A stretch of DNA of 64,000 bases from Adenanthera pavonina. Lineage: Eukaryota > Streptophyta > Magnoliopsida > Fabales > Fabaceae. The translations under genes were made by a program, and so were the position numbers. This document shows, piece by piece, positions 11,901-23,030 of the stretch. A model generated the notes under the pieces. The model was not told the origin of the DNA and made no database searches. It was given only the letters and a program-made list of their open reading frames with translations. The stretch is taken from the NCBI GenBank assembly GCA_026686845.1, contig JAIVEN010000010.1, positions 36,182,001-36,246,000 on the forward strand, written 5' to 3'. Every line of letters begins with the position of its first letter. Positions within the stretch are counted from its first letter, which is position 1.

Positions 11901-13394
11901 ATACTTATAAGGTAAGCCAGATAGCTAGACCTAGGCAATGATCTGTTTAATACTGTGGTTGAGAGGAGAGAAGGATTTATCCCATGGTTGCAGAGATAAG
12001 TAGTGTCCATAGATGATTCAAGGTTCCCCTTGCAAGAATAGCTTGATAATCCTACTTAGATTTGAACTTCACAATAAAACAGTCATCTTCCAAGTCAATA
12101 AGTTGAAATGGGGAGGTAGTTTTCCACAAGGCAATCAACATATTGTAGAGGGCTCGGTAACCGATTGACCTTCCAAGTAGTTTAATAACCACCACAAATT
12201 TCATGTTTTCTACCATAAGAAAATGAATCCATTCAAAGAAAGTGATAGAGGGGATAACTCCTCTTTTATCTATTGTTACCTTGGATTCGAGGTGTAGTTC
12301 TTCAAGCTCACTCGTTATGTCTCTCTCTTTGGCGGCCATAGACCCAAGCAGTTTATCCTTGAAGGAAGTTGTCGAAGCTTGCACATGGGGTCCTCTATTC
12401 TTGTCCGACATGTCTTCTTTTTGTTCAAGTTCATCCGCACCTGAGGGAGAAATCTCCATGCAATGTTAGCTTCATTCCGCTCTTATCTCAGTTTGACCTT
12501 CCTTGTGTTGCATTCTCCTTCCATTAACGAAGGGGGTTCACCTTTTTCAATGAGCTCTAAATCTATCTTATCCTTACATTCCATTTGCTTCCTTTTGTGG
12601 TTCCCATTCAAATCTGATCGAATAGGGCTAGGTAAGAGCAGGGGGGGCTCCATTCTTCTCCATCGCAATGGCTATCGCATTCTCCATCGTGGGTCAAAGA
12701 TTGTACCTAGTCTAGGGGTCTATGGGTGCCCAGAGAACGGTTCTGATCTCTATCCGGCATTTGAAGGTAGCTGTCTCTAGCTCTCGACTCTCTCTCTCTC
12801 TCTCTCATCTTGGTCTTCTACACTCGGCTCACTCAAGTCTAGTTTACCAAATGGGTCCTTAGTTCAGGAATTAAGATGCTTGGTTTGCTTGGTGATGTTG
12901 ATGTGCTTGTGCATTTTAGTTGTTGAGTTTCCTGATAATATGTTTCTGCTGACTTTCTAACTCAAGATAACCTCATGCTCATTCTGGTTTATGAATGGAA
13001 ACACATGAACTAAGATGGTTTTGACTTTTGATCTTTATTTTGATTTGGACAAGACCTGGGTGAAAGAACTGTGTTTGTTGTGATGAGGTTTCTCAGTTAT
13101 TAAAAAATAACATGTGAAAGATTTTTTTTTTTTTTTATAGTTGATCATTTGCATTGAACTGTAAAAAATATTAGTCTGCTGGTAACACAACTACCTATTT
13201 GCTTACACCAGGGTTTATTAGGCAACCAGAATGTGGGAACTTCGGTGGATGATGTTGAAGAATATTCAGGGTCTGAAAGATATGCAACTTCTGGTTATGC
13301 TTCCAAGACAAAGAGAAGCTTTAGAAGAAAGAAACCCAATCCTAGAGATTGGGATACTGAGGAAGATTGGGAGCTTCCTATGGATTACATTTGA
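2922..13394 (+). CDS. PRC-barrel domain protein, probably plastid-targeted; 7 exons
   Basis: Exons: 2922-3608, 3779-3859, 4264-4338, 5446-5490, 5583-5672, 5836-5937, 13212-13394. All six introns are GT-AG and phase 0, and the joined frame gives 420 aa. Residues 1-200 are Ser/Arg-rich then acidic and of low complexity, which fits a transit peptide plus linker. Residues about 204-280 (LAKQVISIRSAMSLGFVSQLW onward, then VGDVVLVQDESVIENEF) form a first PRC-barrel. Residues about 282-360 (VGYKVVTPSQQNIGKVRGY onward) form a second. The C-terminus is basic and ends in a Trp/acidic tail (RDWDTEEDWELPMDYI). PRC-barrels are small beta-barrel modules of RimM and photosynthetic reaction centre subunit H; the function of this plant family is not established here. 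Intron 6 (5938-13211) is 7.27 kb because of an antisense LINE. ATG 2922 is used because it opens the long first exon. Confidence 0.85.
9384..9824 (+). repeat. 5' LTR of the nested mini element
   Basis: This is a 441-bp direct repeat of 10373-10804, beginning TGATGGAGAATGG and ending CCTTTACACATCA. The two LTRs differ by scattered substitutions and short indels, so the insertion is not very recent. Confidence 0.85.
9850..10089 (+). pseudogene. gag-like leader ORF of the mini LTR element
   Basis: A 79-codon frame starts 12 bases after the primer binding site. It encodes a hydrophilic peptide (HFLNLERCLNKISVEIKEFR near the start) and stops at TGA 10087-10089. The position matches the start of gypsy gag. 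It is truncated and carries no capsid signature, so a functional product is unlikely. Confidence 0.45.
10373..10804 (+). repeat. 3' LTR of the nested mini element
   Basis: This is a 432-bp direct repeat of 9384-9824, beginning TGATGGAGAATGG and ending CCTGTTCACATCA. It is preceded by the polypurine tract. Confidence 0.85.
10857..12459 (-). pseudogene. LINE ORF1 remnant (DUF4283-like, CCHC zinc knuckle)
   Basis: Minus-strand pieces in several frames make up a plant LINE ORF1. The N-terminal part (12459-12052) includes FFEWIHFLMVENMKFVVV and ALWKTTSPFQLIDLEDDCFIVKF, the DUF4283 pattern of plant LINE gag-like proteins. The middle part (11855-11592) carries CYSCGKCGHLENHC, a CX2CX4HX4C knuckle for nucleic acid binding. 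The last part (11294-10857) is a Lys/Pro/Ser-rich tail. Frameshifts separate the pieces. The true ORF1 start may be further upstream, near 12687. Confidence 0.75.
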
Positions 13395-16300
13395 CTCTGA
13401 TTCAATGATTTTCTGGGAACTCTCAAGTAAACACTTCTCTATATAAATAAACGATAAAGTTAAAAAATATATTAAAGCCAAGCATGTATGTTGGCTTACA
13501 TTTATATATGTGGTCTTGTAGAATTTTTTCTTCTTAGTGTTTATATAAATTAGCAATCTATTAAAATCCATTGCCTGACTAGCCTTATTTTCTTTTCAAT
13601 CAAATCACCCAATATTCGGGAGTTACATTAGATTTTCAACTAATTTAAGTCAAATTGGATAAGACTGCATAGGGTAATAAAACACTTATGGTGGATTTTT
13701 AACAAAACTATATATCTAGGACTCAAACATAATATTATTGATTACAATAACACAATTTTTCCTACCAATTGAACTATATACTCATTATTTGTGAATAGTC
13801 TTATTTCAAGAATAATAGCGGTAGAATAGTCACATGAAACATGTAGTCCTAAGGTCACATGAAAAATGTAGCACTAAGGTATAATAAAAGCTACACATTT
13901 CCTCTTGGTTTGAGAAGTTCTTCTGATGTTACTCAACAGTTCTCTTACAATTTGATTCTATTACTACCTGATTATTTCAATTGATATGCTTTAAGAAGGT
14001 TATAATTCAATGAAATAAAATACTAAAGTATGCAATTAAAGTACAAATGTCACAACCAAGACCTATTGGTTAATGAAGTGTCCATCGGAAATAATTTGAT
14101 CATAATAACTTGGTTGATTTTCTATACATTATACAAAGTCTGAAAAATAGTTATATTACATGATGTTAGTGACATATTATAAATTTTATATTTCATATTA
14201 AATAAATAATGATGATTTTTTAATGACTAAATAAGCAGAATAATAATGTAATTAGATAAGAGTCAAATTTATAGATCCATATTATTTCATGTAAAATCAT
14301 TAAAAATCATGTTGGCTGAAAATGTGGAGTTTCGTTTTGTGGGGCAGTAACGACATCATGGATCATGAATAAAAAAAAAAACGACATCATGGATCCCAGT
14401 ACGCATGGGACAGCCACAAGTATACGTTATTGTAGGGAGAAACAGGAGGTGGCAGCCCATCCATTTCTGAAAAATTCTTCTATAAATATGTCCATTTTAA
14501 TAAATTCAGATAGCACGTATCCTGCTGTTTGTTGGATTTCCTTTTCAAGAGCTACAGCACTAACATTCAATTTAAATTCACCAAAAAGAAAATTCAGTTT
14601 AAAATTTAAAAATAAATATATAACATGGCATATTGTAAAATTTTTTATTAAAATTTATGGAAAATGTATTAAAAAAATTACACAGGCTTTCTTGTTTTAA
14701 AAATTTACACAAACTTTTTTAAAATAATAAAAGAAATAAAGTATACAAACTCTCCTTAAATTATTCTAAAATTAGAAGAAAGGTCCTCCGTCTATTTTCA
14801 AAAGCAATATACATACAATTTAAAAATAAATGGGAAATTTCTTAAGAATTTTTTAATTTTTATATATGGAGTAAATCTAATTAAAATAAGTTTACTTTTT
14901 GCTCTAAGATCTTCGAGGCAGATTAAGCTGACTGCCCGCAGAATGCATCTAATTCATTACCAAAAACCAAGAGAGGTTTGTATTATTCATTTTGTTTTAA
15001 GAAATTATGTAATTTTTTTTAAAAAAGAGATGTTTGTATAATTTTAGCAATTTTTTAAAATGTGTTGATTATAAAAATAGAAAAATATCTGTATAATTTC
15101 AATAAAATCTAACATATATGTGGGTGTAATTTAATAATTAATAATAAACAAAATAGGCATCAATCATGCTGAAAAAATGTGAAGATTAATGCAAAAAATT
15201 CAACATGTATGACTTGTTACTAGAAACGAAAAAGAAAGAGTAATTGAAAAGAAAATAAAACAAGTTTGGTGAAAGGGAGCTGGATTCAATTCAGTTTAGA
15301 TCCCCTGAATTTGACCTATTCAAAGTTATCTGAATTTTCCTATTTTTACAAATTTTCTTTTATCGCGTAATTAATTCAACCCATCATGGACCATTAATTT
15401 CATACTCCACTCATTAACATAAGGAATAATTGGAGAAATTTTCATATTTCAAAATATTTTTAAAACATTAAGAACATATAGGGCTTGTCTAATATATTTA
15501 ATAACTTTTTTTAAAAAATACTCCTAATTAAAATGATATGTTTTCAATATAATTTATTTGTATTAATTGTATAATGAAAAAATTATTAATATTAAATAAA
15601 AATATTTTTAAAAATTATTTTATATTCTAAATAAATTTATTATTTTATTTAATCTATATAATTTTATATTTTATCTCTTATATCAAACATCTTATATCCG
15701 ATAATAGATAGTATATATTTCAACGATTTCACATGGAAGCAAATTCAGAGGATCTCAATGCGAAAGGGGCTTCCCTGCCCGATGCATAAGTTATGAATGC
15801 AGAGACGAAAGGGCCGAGCTGGGTGAGTCAGCAAATGACACGTGTCTGCATCAAATCATTTCCTTCACTTCACCTGTTTGACTCTTTTCTTCTTTCTACA
15901 AACAACTTCTCTCTTGGCGTATGTGAAATTAAAGGACGAAATTTTTGAATTAATGTGGCTAATAAATCTAAAAATTTTGAAATAACAAAGCCATAAATTT
16001 AACAAAATTTAATTATTTAATTATCTAAATATTTTTTTAAATAACAGCATCAAATGATTGAAAAAAATCAGAACTCGAGTGTAAAAATATCAAATTTTTA
16101 AATTAAATATTAAATAATATATTTTAAGATGTAAATATTATTGAAATGGATAATATATCTAAAAGATGTACTCCAATTATTTACCAAATTTGCTGGATTT
16201 GTTGTTGACTCAACTAAAATTCTGTTTAAATGCGGGAATCCGCTCTCATTTATTTACATAAAATAGAAAAATCTATCATTTTTATAGAAAAAAGAAAAAG

Positions 16301-18317
16301 AAAACAGTATGAAGAAGAAAAAGAAGGAAACTCTGCCTAATGATGACCGTGTAACTATTGCTTACAATGGCAATCCATAAAAGCCGCATTTCCAACCCAC
16401 CCTCACACGCCACATCAATGTACAGGGTCCTCAACGTAAAAACTTCAAAAAAAAAAAATTCAAGGTAATCATTCCAGCGGGAAGGGCAATTCCGTAAATG
16501 AACAGAGGTGAAAGAGACAATCTCACACCTGTGTCGGGATCCGTCCCTCCGTTCCGTTCATGTCACAGCATCGTCAGTACGTACCGTACAAGTCACAGCA
16601 CCAGACGGACAAAAGAAGACAAGGGCGTAACTGTAAATTCACAAAACCACCAACCCTAGGAACAGGAGTAGGGATCAGTACATTTGCTCCGTAAGTTTAC
16701 AGGGAGACGTAAACGGCAAAATGGAAAAAACACTCATCATAAGTACACGACGACGTGTTTCATGCGCACGTGTGCTTCTATTTTCTTGTCATACTGTGTA
16801 CTATCATCATTTCATTATATTAAATTTCAACCAAGGCTAGTTGGCTTTTAAATTTTTAAATATACTTGGATCCATTAAACATCATATTTTGTGTTCCATT
16901 TTAATTGTATATACAAAAAAGATAATATTAATAGAGTCAAAACTTATTTTAACATTTTCTATATTTTAAAAAATTAATCTTTAATGATTAGTTAAAATAT
17001 CTTTAGTGTTCACAAAATATATATATATATATAAATAGTTGGGACTTCAATTTTTTTTCTATGTGTAACCCAAATTTTATTTAGGAATATTTTTTTTTTG
17101 ATAAAATTTATTAAGGGAGATTTACTCTTTATTTTTAGTATATGGAAGAGATTAATCCCCACTATTAATCAGAAATACTCAGTACATGACAAAAAATAAT
17201 ATTCAATTTGACTCTCAATCTTCCAGTCAAATATTTGATTATAATAAAATTAAAAAAGGATATATAAAAGATAACATATCCTATTTCTGAACATTTTCTC
17301 TCTAAATATATATAATATATCAATATAAATAATTCAATCTGTATAATATCTATAGAAAATAAGTTTAACTTAGTAAATGAATTTTCAATTCAATACAAAC
17401 TAAAAATGCTTTGACAAGATTAGACAAAAAAAAAAACTCAGAAGTCAGAATTCAAATTCGAATCTATAGTAATGCGAGTTCATTTCTCAACGTATATCAC
17501 ATGCTATTAATTTGAATATTATTTTCTATATTTTATTGTCAGGATTTTTAATTAATTAATACATTATAAATATATCTAAAAATTTATTATAGTATTGTTG
17601 AAAAAATTTATATTAATCACTAATATACTATGTAAAATAGTCACTGTTATCCGAATTGTTTAATTTTTACACTCAAATAATTAGACGCGTAGAATAATCT
17701 GAATTAATTAATCAAGTATATATTAATTTTTTGCATATAAAAGTACAGATGATTTTCTTTTGGCCAATAGGCAGGCATATATGATTGAATATACATTTCT
17801 TGTAGTTAAAAATAATATAAATTCTTTAATCATCTATACATTTTTTTATGAAATAATACAATTTATTATAAATTCTAATTCTAATCCTAATGCTAAACAC
17901 AGATGGTTTCCAAAACATTCTCCATCTTAGCAGGTGATGAATGAATGAAATTGTTGGAAAAGAAAAGATGAATGAATAAAATTGGTACTGTTCTTAAACA
18001 GATCAATATAATATTAATTTTTAAAATAATTTGAGAATATTTAAACTTTTACTCTAGATTATCACTAATTTATTATTGTTATGCGATAAAAATAACACTT
18101 GTGATTGCGAACACAATTGTTGTAAAGAATTATTCTAAAGAAAATGCAATTGAATTGATATGATCAATCATCGATTTGACATATAAAATTTACAATACAA
18201 TATATTATTTCATGAAAAAACATGTATTGATGATAAAAGAAATTTATATTCCACCATGTATGCCTATTGGCCAAAAGAAAACCCTTTGTACTTCTGTGCG
18301 CAAAAAATTAATTTATA
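13395..18317. other. Gene-poor AT-rich stretch
   Basis: After the PRC-barrel stop there is an AT-rich 3' flank and then mostly low-complexity A/T sequence with short ORFs that show no family signature. The exception is the GC-richer stretch at about 15,760-16,780, listed separately. No tRNA or rRNA gene was seen. Confidence 0.6.
15760..16780. promoter_or_regulatory. Promoter-like island without an adjacent gene
   Basis: Two GC-richer blocks (15,760-15,910 and 16,370-16,780) stand out from the AT-rich surroundings. The first contains TGAGTCA (15,824-15,830) and the perfect palindrome GACACGTGTC (15,837-15,846), a G-box/ABRE core for bZIP or bHLH factors. The second has ACGT-rich motifs and pieces such as AGGGCAATTCCGTAAATG. 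No ORF longer than about 100 codons or splice-linked frame was found on either strand nearby. It could be the promoter of a non-coding transcript, a relic of a lost gene, or a conserved enhancer. Confidence 0.3.
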
Positions 18318-19751
18318 CTCCCTCCGGTCCCTATTATAGGGTGTTTTTAACTATTACACGTGGATTAAGAATAGTTAGTTATAGTGTAAAATTAATGAAC
18401 AAAAATTATGGTATTCCTATTTTGTCCTTACGATAAAATAAAAATATATTAAATTAAGAATGATGGTAGGAAGAGAGAGAAAAGTTAATTAAGGAAAATT
18501 AAAAAATTACAAATCCTTTCCACGATCTGCAAGCAAGCTACTGGACCAATGATCAAGGGAGCTTCTACATCAGGAGTGGGCTTCAAAAATCGGAACGAAT
18601 GACTTAAAGATTGGCATGAAATAGGAAAACAAAATTTGAAAAGAGGCGGTGAAGATCTGAAAGGTTTCACCTTGAACCAATACTATAAGTAATGGAGGGA
18701 GGAAATTAAGAAGATCATCTGAACTTTTATTGATACTCTGCAGAGCATCACGGAAATGTAAACTCTTATTACAAGAACTACTCCTAAAACAGGAATCATT
18801 AACCAGAGCATCACCATCCTCCTCTTTCGAAGAACATTAGAAATCATTAACGAATTTTTACTGTAACAAAACACGGCATTTAGTAGTGGCTTTTCCTAAA
18901 ACAGGGCATCAACTCCTCTATGGTCAACAAAACAGAGCATCACCAACTACGGCATCCACCATGAACATCAAAACAGATCATGAAGTCTTCCATTTCCAGA
19001 AATGATTAGAGCTCCTAAGAATTAATTAAACTAATAAAAGTCAAGTAAATAGATTTTTAACATACTCCGAATGAACTTCTTCCTTTCTTTTTCTTCCATA
19101 CTGTCTTCTTCATCTTCATCTTCAGGGACCTTGTTCAGATCAAAAGAATTCCCTTTTGAACTGAATCCCTCCTCTAAATCTGCATTATTGCCGGAGTTAA
19201 TTTCTTTGTCATCTGGTAGCTTGTTCAGGTCGAAGTTATTGACAACCCCGTCTGGTGCTGCATCATAGCTGGAGGTTAGACTCTTCCATTCCCCTTCATC
19301 GGTGTTTCGAATTTGACTTAAAACTTCACCGTTCATGGAATCATCGACAACGTCATCATCAATAGAATTAGGAATGACCAAACCATCCAGCGAATCTTCA
19401 ACCACTGCAAACAAATCCTTTGATAATGTTAAATCTCCCATCGCGATCTCAAGGCCCTCTTCTCATAGTTGCAGTAAAATGAACAAAAACATGAGGAAGA
19501 AGATGCCGATACTGGAGAGGAAGATAAGGCGTTACGTATAGGAAAGTGACTGTCTTCATTACTTGGTTAATTGACGCCTCGGGAAATGACGCCACTAATT
19601 ACAATTCATAAAGTATTTGAGCAAAAAAAAAAAGAAAAAGCATTTAATTAAGGGTAAAATTGACACTATAATTAAATATATTACTCAACACCTTATATTT
19701 TGGACTAGGTAAATTTTCTAAACAACACCCTATAATAGGGACCGGAGGGAG
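18318..19751. mobile_element. Mariner-like (Stowaway-end) element, 1,434 bp
   Basis: The outer 28 bases at 18318-18345 are a perfect inverted match to 19724-19751. They begin CTCCCTCCGGTCCC, the hallmark of plant Tc1/mariner and Stowaway ends, and both sides are flanked by TA, the expected target duplication. The interior is far longer than a normal Stowaway MITE and carries a 136-codon minus-strand ORF near the right end. No DDD transposase core could be recognised. The perfect ends suggest a fairly recent, transposase-dependent insertion. Confidence 0.88.
19031..19441 (-). CDS. Acidic ORF with two DLNxxP motifs inside the mariner-like element
   Basis: This 136-codon ATG-started frame is Asp/Glu/Ser-rich. 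It has two spaced copies of the EAR-type DLNxxP pattern, NNFDLNKLPDD (about residues 68-78) and NSFDLNKVPEDEDEED (about 98-113), followed by a basic EEKERKKFIRSML segment. In plants DLNxxP binds TOPLESS-type co-repressors, but that is family knowledge and not shown here. The ORF begins 283 bp from the right terminal repeat, where a mariner transposase would start. It may therefore be the leftover N-terminus of a plant mariner-like transposase whose catalytic part was deleted, or a captured host fragment. The C-terminal YLLDFY looks like read-through of a lost splice site. Confidence 0.45.
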   Translation of the reverse strand: MGDLTLSKDLFAVVEDSLDGLVIPNSIDDDVVDDSMNGEVLSQIRNTDEGEWKSLTSSYDAAPDGVVNNFDLNKLPDDKEINSGNNADLEEGFSSKGNSFDLNKVPEDEDEEDSMEEKERKKFIRSMLKIYLLDFY

Positions 19752-21700
19752 TACTTGATTAAGTCAGATTATTTTGTGCGTATAATAAATAATTTGGATA
19801 GTGGTGACTGTATTTTTGCGGGTATAATAAAGGAAAATTTGGGTTTATGATCTTTCAAAAAATATTATAATTTATGACCTCAAAATATTCATTGACAGAT
19901 TGAGGTTCTTATTTATAATTAAATTCAATGGCCATATATATATATATATATATATTAAGTTAAGATGGAAATTTTAGACAATGGGTTTGGTATATTTGAG
20001 GATTGGGGTCGGGTCTCAGCTGCGGCAAACAATTCCCCTCTTTTTTTAAAAAAAAATTATAAATAAAAACTAAATTTTTTAAAGATCATGTGGATATATT
20101 TTTATAGTTTTGAATTTGTTTGATATATTTTTTTTAATTACTAAAAAACTACACAAAATTGTAAACTGCAGAGATTCAGCTTTTACTGTATAATATTTTT
20201 TTAATAAATAAAAAATTTAAAATTACACAAATATATATTTATATAATTCCTGAAAAATCTACTTTTTATCTATAATTTTTAATTTAAAAAATAAAAAACT
20301 TGCCATGGCTGAACAGGAGGGGGTTCTTTAGGTGAGGAAAACGTGAATGGTAGGTTGAAAATATTAGAGAAATGGTATGGAAATCTTTCAAGGTAGCTAT
20401 TTAGACACTTCCTTACTTTCAAAGTCTCAATTTGAACCCTATCGTAGGAAATGTGAATGATAAGTTGAGGATAGGTTAAAAATATTTGAGGGCTACTTAA
20501 GAATCACTAAAGATAATTTATTTGAAATACTTATTTCTTCCCAATTTGAACCTTGTGATTAGAAATTATAGATTATATGTGTTTTGGAGTCAATTGATTG
20601 AAAATCACTTGGTACCTGTTTGGAATCAAAATTGGAGAAATAATAATTGATCATGGAGAAGCAACAATTTGTTACTTTTACTTTTTTATAATTGATTATA
20701 AAAAGTGAATTCAAATTTCATACACAATATTAGTCATAAATAATCTTTTAATTCAACTTCAAATAAGGTATTTGTTATTTTCTATCAATACATCATTTTG
20801 AAGTTATTCCCTTCGTCCTATATTATAAGATAATATAAAATTTTTCCTTATCCCATACTATAAAATAACATGTAATAATTTGTGTTTTTTTATTTATTGT
20901 ATTATTAATATTATAATTTATGTTATATTTAATGAAATGAATAAAATTAATAATGACAAAATTAGAAACTTTGATTTTTTTTAGAAATTTAAGTACATAA
21001 TAAATGTTTCTTAATATGTGTGAAACCCTTCCCATTATCTTAAAATATAAGATGGAGGAGTATAAATCACTCTATCCATTTTTTAAAATTTGTCATTTAA
21101 AGTTATATGTACTATTTAAGAAAATTATTAAATAATATAGATTGTAATAAAATTTAATATTATTAAATTATAATGCCCCTTATAATTAATGATAGCTAAG
21201 TTAATGTTTGACTTATTATTATTTCCTTTATTTCTTTTTATCTGTCTTTAAGATTTTTACATAAAGAATAAGAAATATAGTTAATAAGTTAAAATTTATT
21301 TTGAATTTTTAAATATGTTCTTCAATAAATATATAATAGAAAAATAATTAATATTATTTTTTATTTTAAAATGATAAATGAGAATATAATTAAAAAATTA
21401 CTAATTAATATTATTTTGAAATTTAAATTTGACATATAAAAAATAAAAATATTTTTTAAAAGTGCCAGTAAAAAATACTTGAGATAATATTAATTAAGAA
21501 TAAAGTTGACAGATTTTCTTAAAAAATAATACTAATTAAAATTTTAAAGTAAGATATTCTCTTAAAAAAATCAAAACGCCAAAACTTTGACAGATTTTCT
21601 ATGGAGACTTTTTCAAGGTTCCAGTGGCAATTCTTTTTTCCTCACAGTAATAAATAAAAACTGTACTTAAATTTAGAACAATGAATAAAAGTTTGAAAGA
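19752..21700. other. AT-rich intergenic stretch with one MITE
   Basis: No gene was seen. It contains a (TA)n microsatellite near 19,936-19,956, diverged tracts around 20,330-20,800 and a Stowaway-like MITE at 20,807-21,060. Confidence 0.6.
20807..21060. mobile_element. Stowaway-like MITE
   Basis: The left end TTCCCTTCGTCCTATATTAT pairs with the reverse complement of the right end (CTCCTCCATCTTATATTTTA), and both are followed inward by AAGATAAT. TA dinucleotides flank both sides. The 254-bp interior is AT-rich and non-coding. Confidence 0.6.
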
Positions 21701-21850
21701 AACTGTATGTATATCCGTACACCAAATATAAATGAAGGTAAAAGGAAGAAAACTGAGAACACACTGAAAATAATAAAGGTGCGAGACAGTACGTGGCATT
21801 GGGTGGGTGGAAAGCAGAGGAAGGTTAGAAGTAGAAGAAGTTTTGAGATT

Positions 21851-21883
<33 letters not shown>

Positions 21884-23030
21884 AGTGCGAATTCAATGTG
21901 ATGAATATATGTGAGCAGGCAAAGCCAAGAGGATTCGTGGTTTACCGCCCCTTTCTCTCACTGTCAAATTCTCAGCCTGCGATTTTCTCGGTCATCGTGC
22001 CCCTGCCTCCTCTCTTTGTCTCCCTTTCAATGCCATCGTCGCCTCTCCGTTTCGACAAAATACAAAGCTAATCCGCCTCTCTCATTTTGTCCCCTTATTG
22101 AGCCCTAAAGGTTTTGCCCCCACGCGAACGTTCTTTATTGATTTTTTTGACTTCACCGCAGGCCTGGCCGATCCGATCCGGTTCATGCCGCACTAAATTA
22201 CTTCTGGGCTTAGATCCGATCCCCTGGGTCGTCCGTCGCCTCTCAATCTCCGCCATCCCTGCCCTCATTGCTTTTGAAGCCATTGCTTTTGAAGCTGCGT
22301 ACCGTTTCCCACAATATTTTCTTTTTCATCTCATTTCCCTGTAACCCAAAGCGCACGGGTTTGTTTTCTCTTTCTCTCTACCTTTTCTTTTCATAATTAC
22401 GAGACTTTTGATCTGTCTGCGATTCGAATTTGCTGGAAGGGTACTTCATATTTTGTTATGTTAGGTTTATGGAGAGCAGTGATCCGTCATTCGTGTGATT
22501 GATATGCCTTGTGTGTAATGTGGGTTTTTTCTCTTGTTTTTGTTGTGGCGTTGCATAGGAAAGGCGGTGGGTTTCTGATTATTTTTGGATTTGTTTGAGC
22601 ATTTCTTGATGTTCATTTCGTGACTTCCTTGTTTATTTGTTGGCTACCCCAGTTTTGCGGGCATTTGAAGCCCTGCTGATCCCCTTTGATTCAAAAGCGT
22701 CCTCGTTGGATCCGGGCATTGAAGCTGTTGCGGAGCTACATTTATTTTTGAATTTTTATCTTCCTACTGGTATAATATTGAGCGGAATCAGCACTTTATT
22801 GGCGGTGGGGTGACTCCGCTCTGGAATCACATATTTTGTGTACTTGATTCTGCAAACATCTGGCGAGCGTCAAGAAATGTAGGGAGAAAACATGAAAACA
22901 ATAACTGCTGGGCCAGAGATCTGGGACCACATTGGACATGGTTATGTACAACTGTTCTGGGTTGTTAATCGTTGTTGATGGTGGTTGGTACTTCTCTATG
23001 TGATCCTCCAATGCAGATGAAGAACTTTTT
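21700..23030 (+). promoter_or_regulatory. Promoter and long 5' leader of the ALA1-type gene
   Basis: A (GA)n tract at about 21,851-21,878 is followed by a GC-richer, CT-rich stretch to about 22,340 that looks like a transcribed leader. AG|GT-type sites (for example near 22,360) allow for a leader intron. Short upstream ORFs include ATG 23,011, which gives 7 codons and a TGA that overlaps the main start as ATGA. No TATA box was assigned. Confidence 0.4.

Larger units (their letters stand above)
6115..12844 (-). mobile_element. Full-length L1-type LINE inserted antisense in intron 6 of the PRC-barrel gene
   Basis: The element is bounded by a perfect 13-bp direct repeat TACCAAATGGGTC at 6102-6114 and 12845-12857, the target-site duplication expected of target-primed reverse transcription. 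At the left edge a run of T (6116-6122) is the poly(A) tail of a minus-strand insertion. Read on the minus strand it holds a 5' leader, an ORF1 with CCHC knuckle, then an ORF2 with endonuclease, reverse transcriptase and zinc-finger regions. Without the nested LTR element it is about 5.3 kb. Both ORFs carry stops and shifts, so it is dead, yet the target duplication is still intact. It opposes the host gene and has not disturbed its splice sites. Confidence 0.88.
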
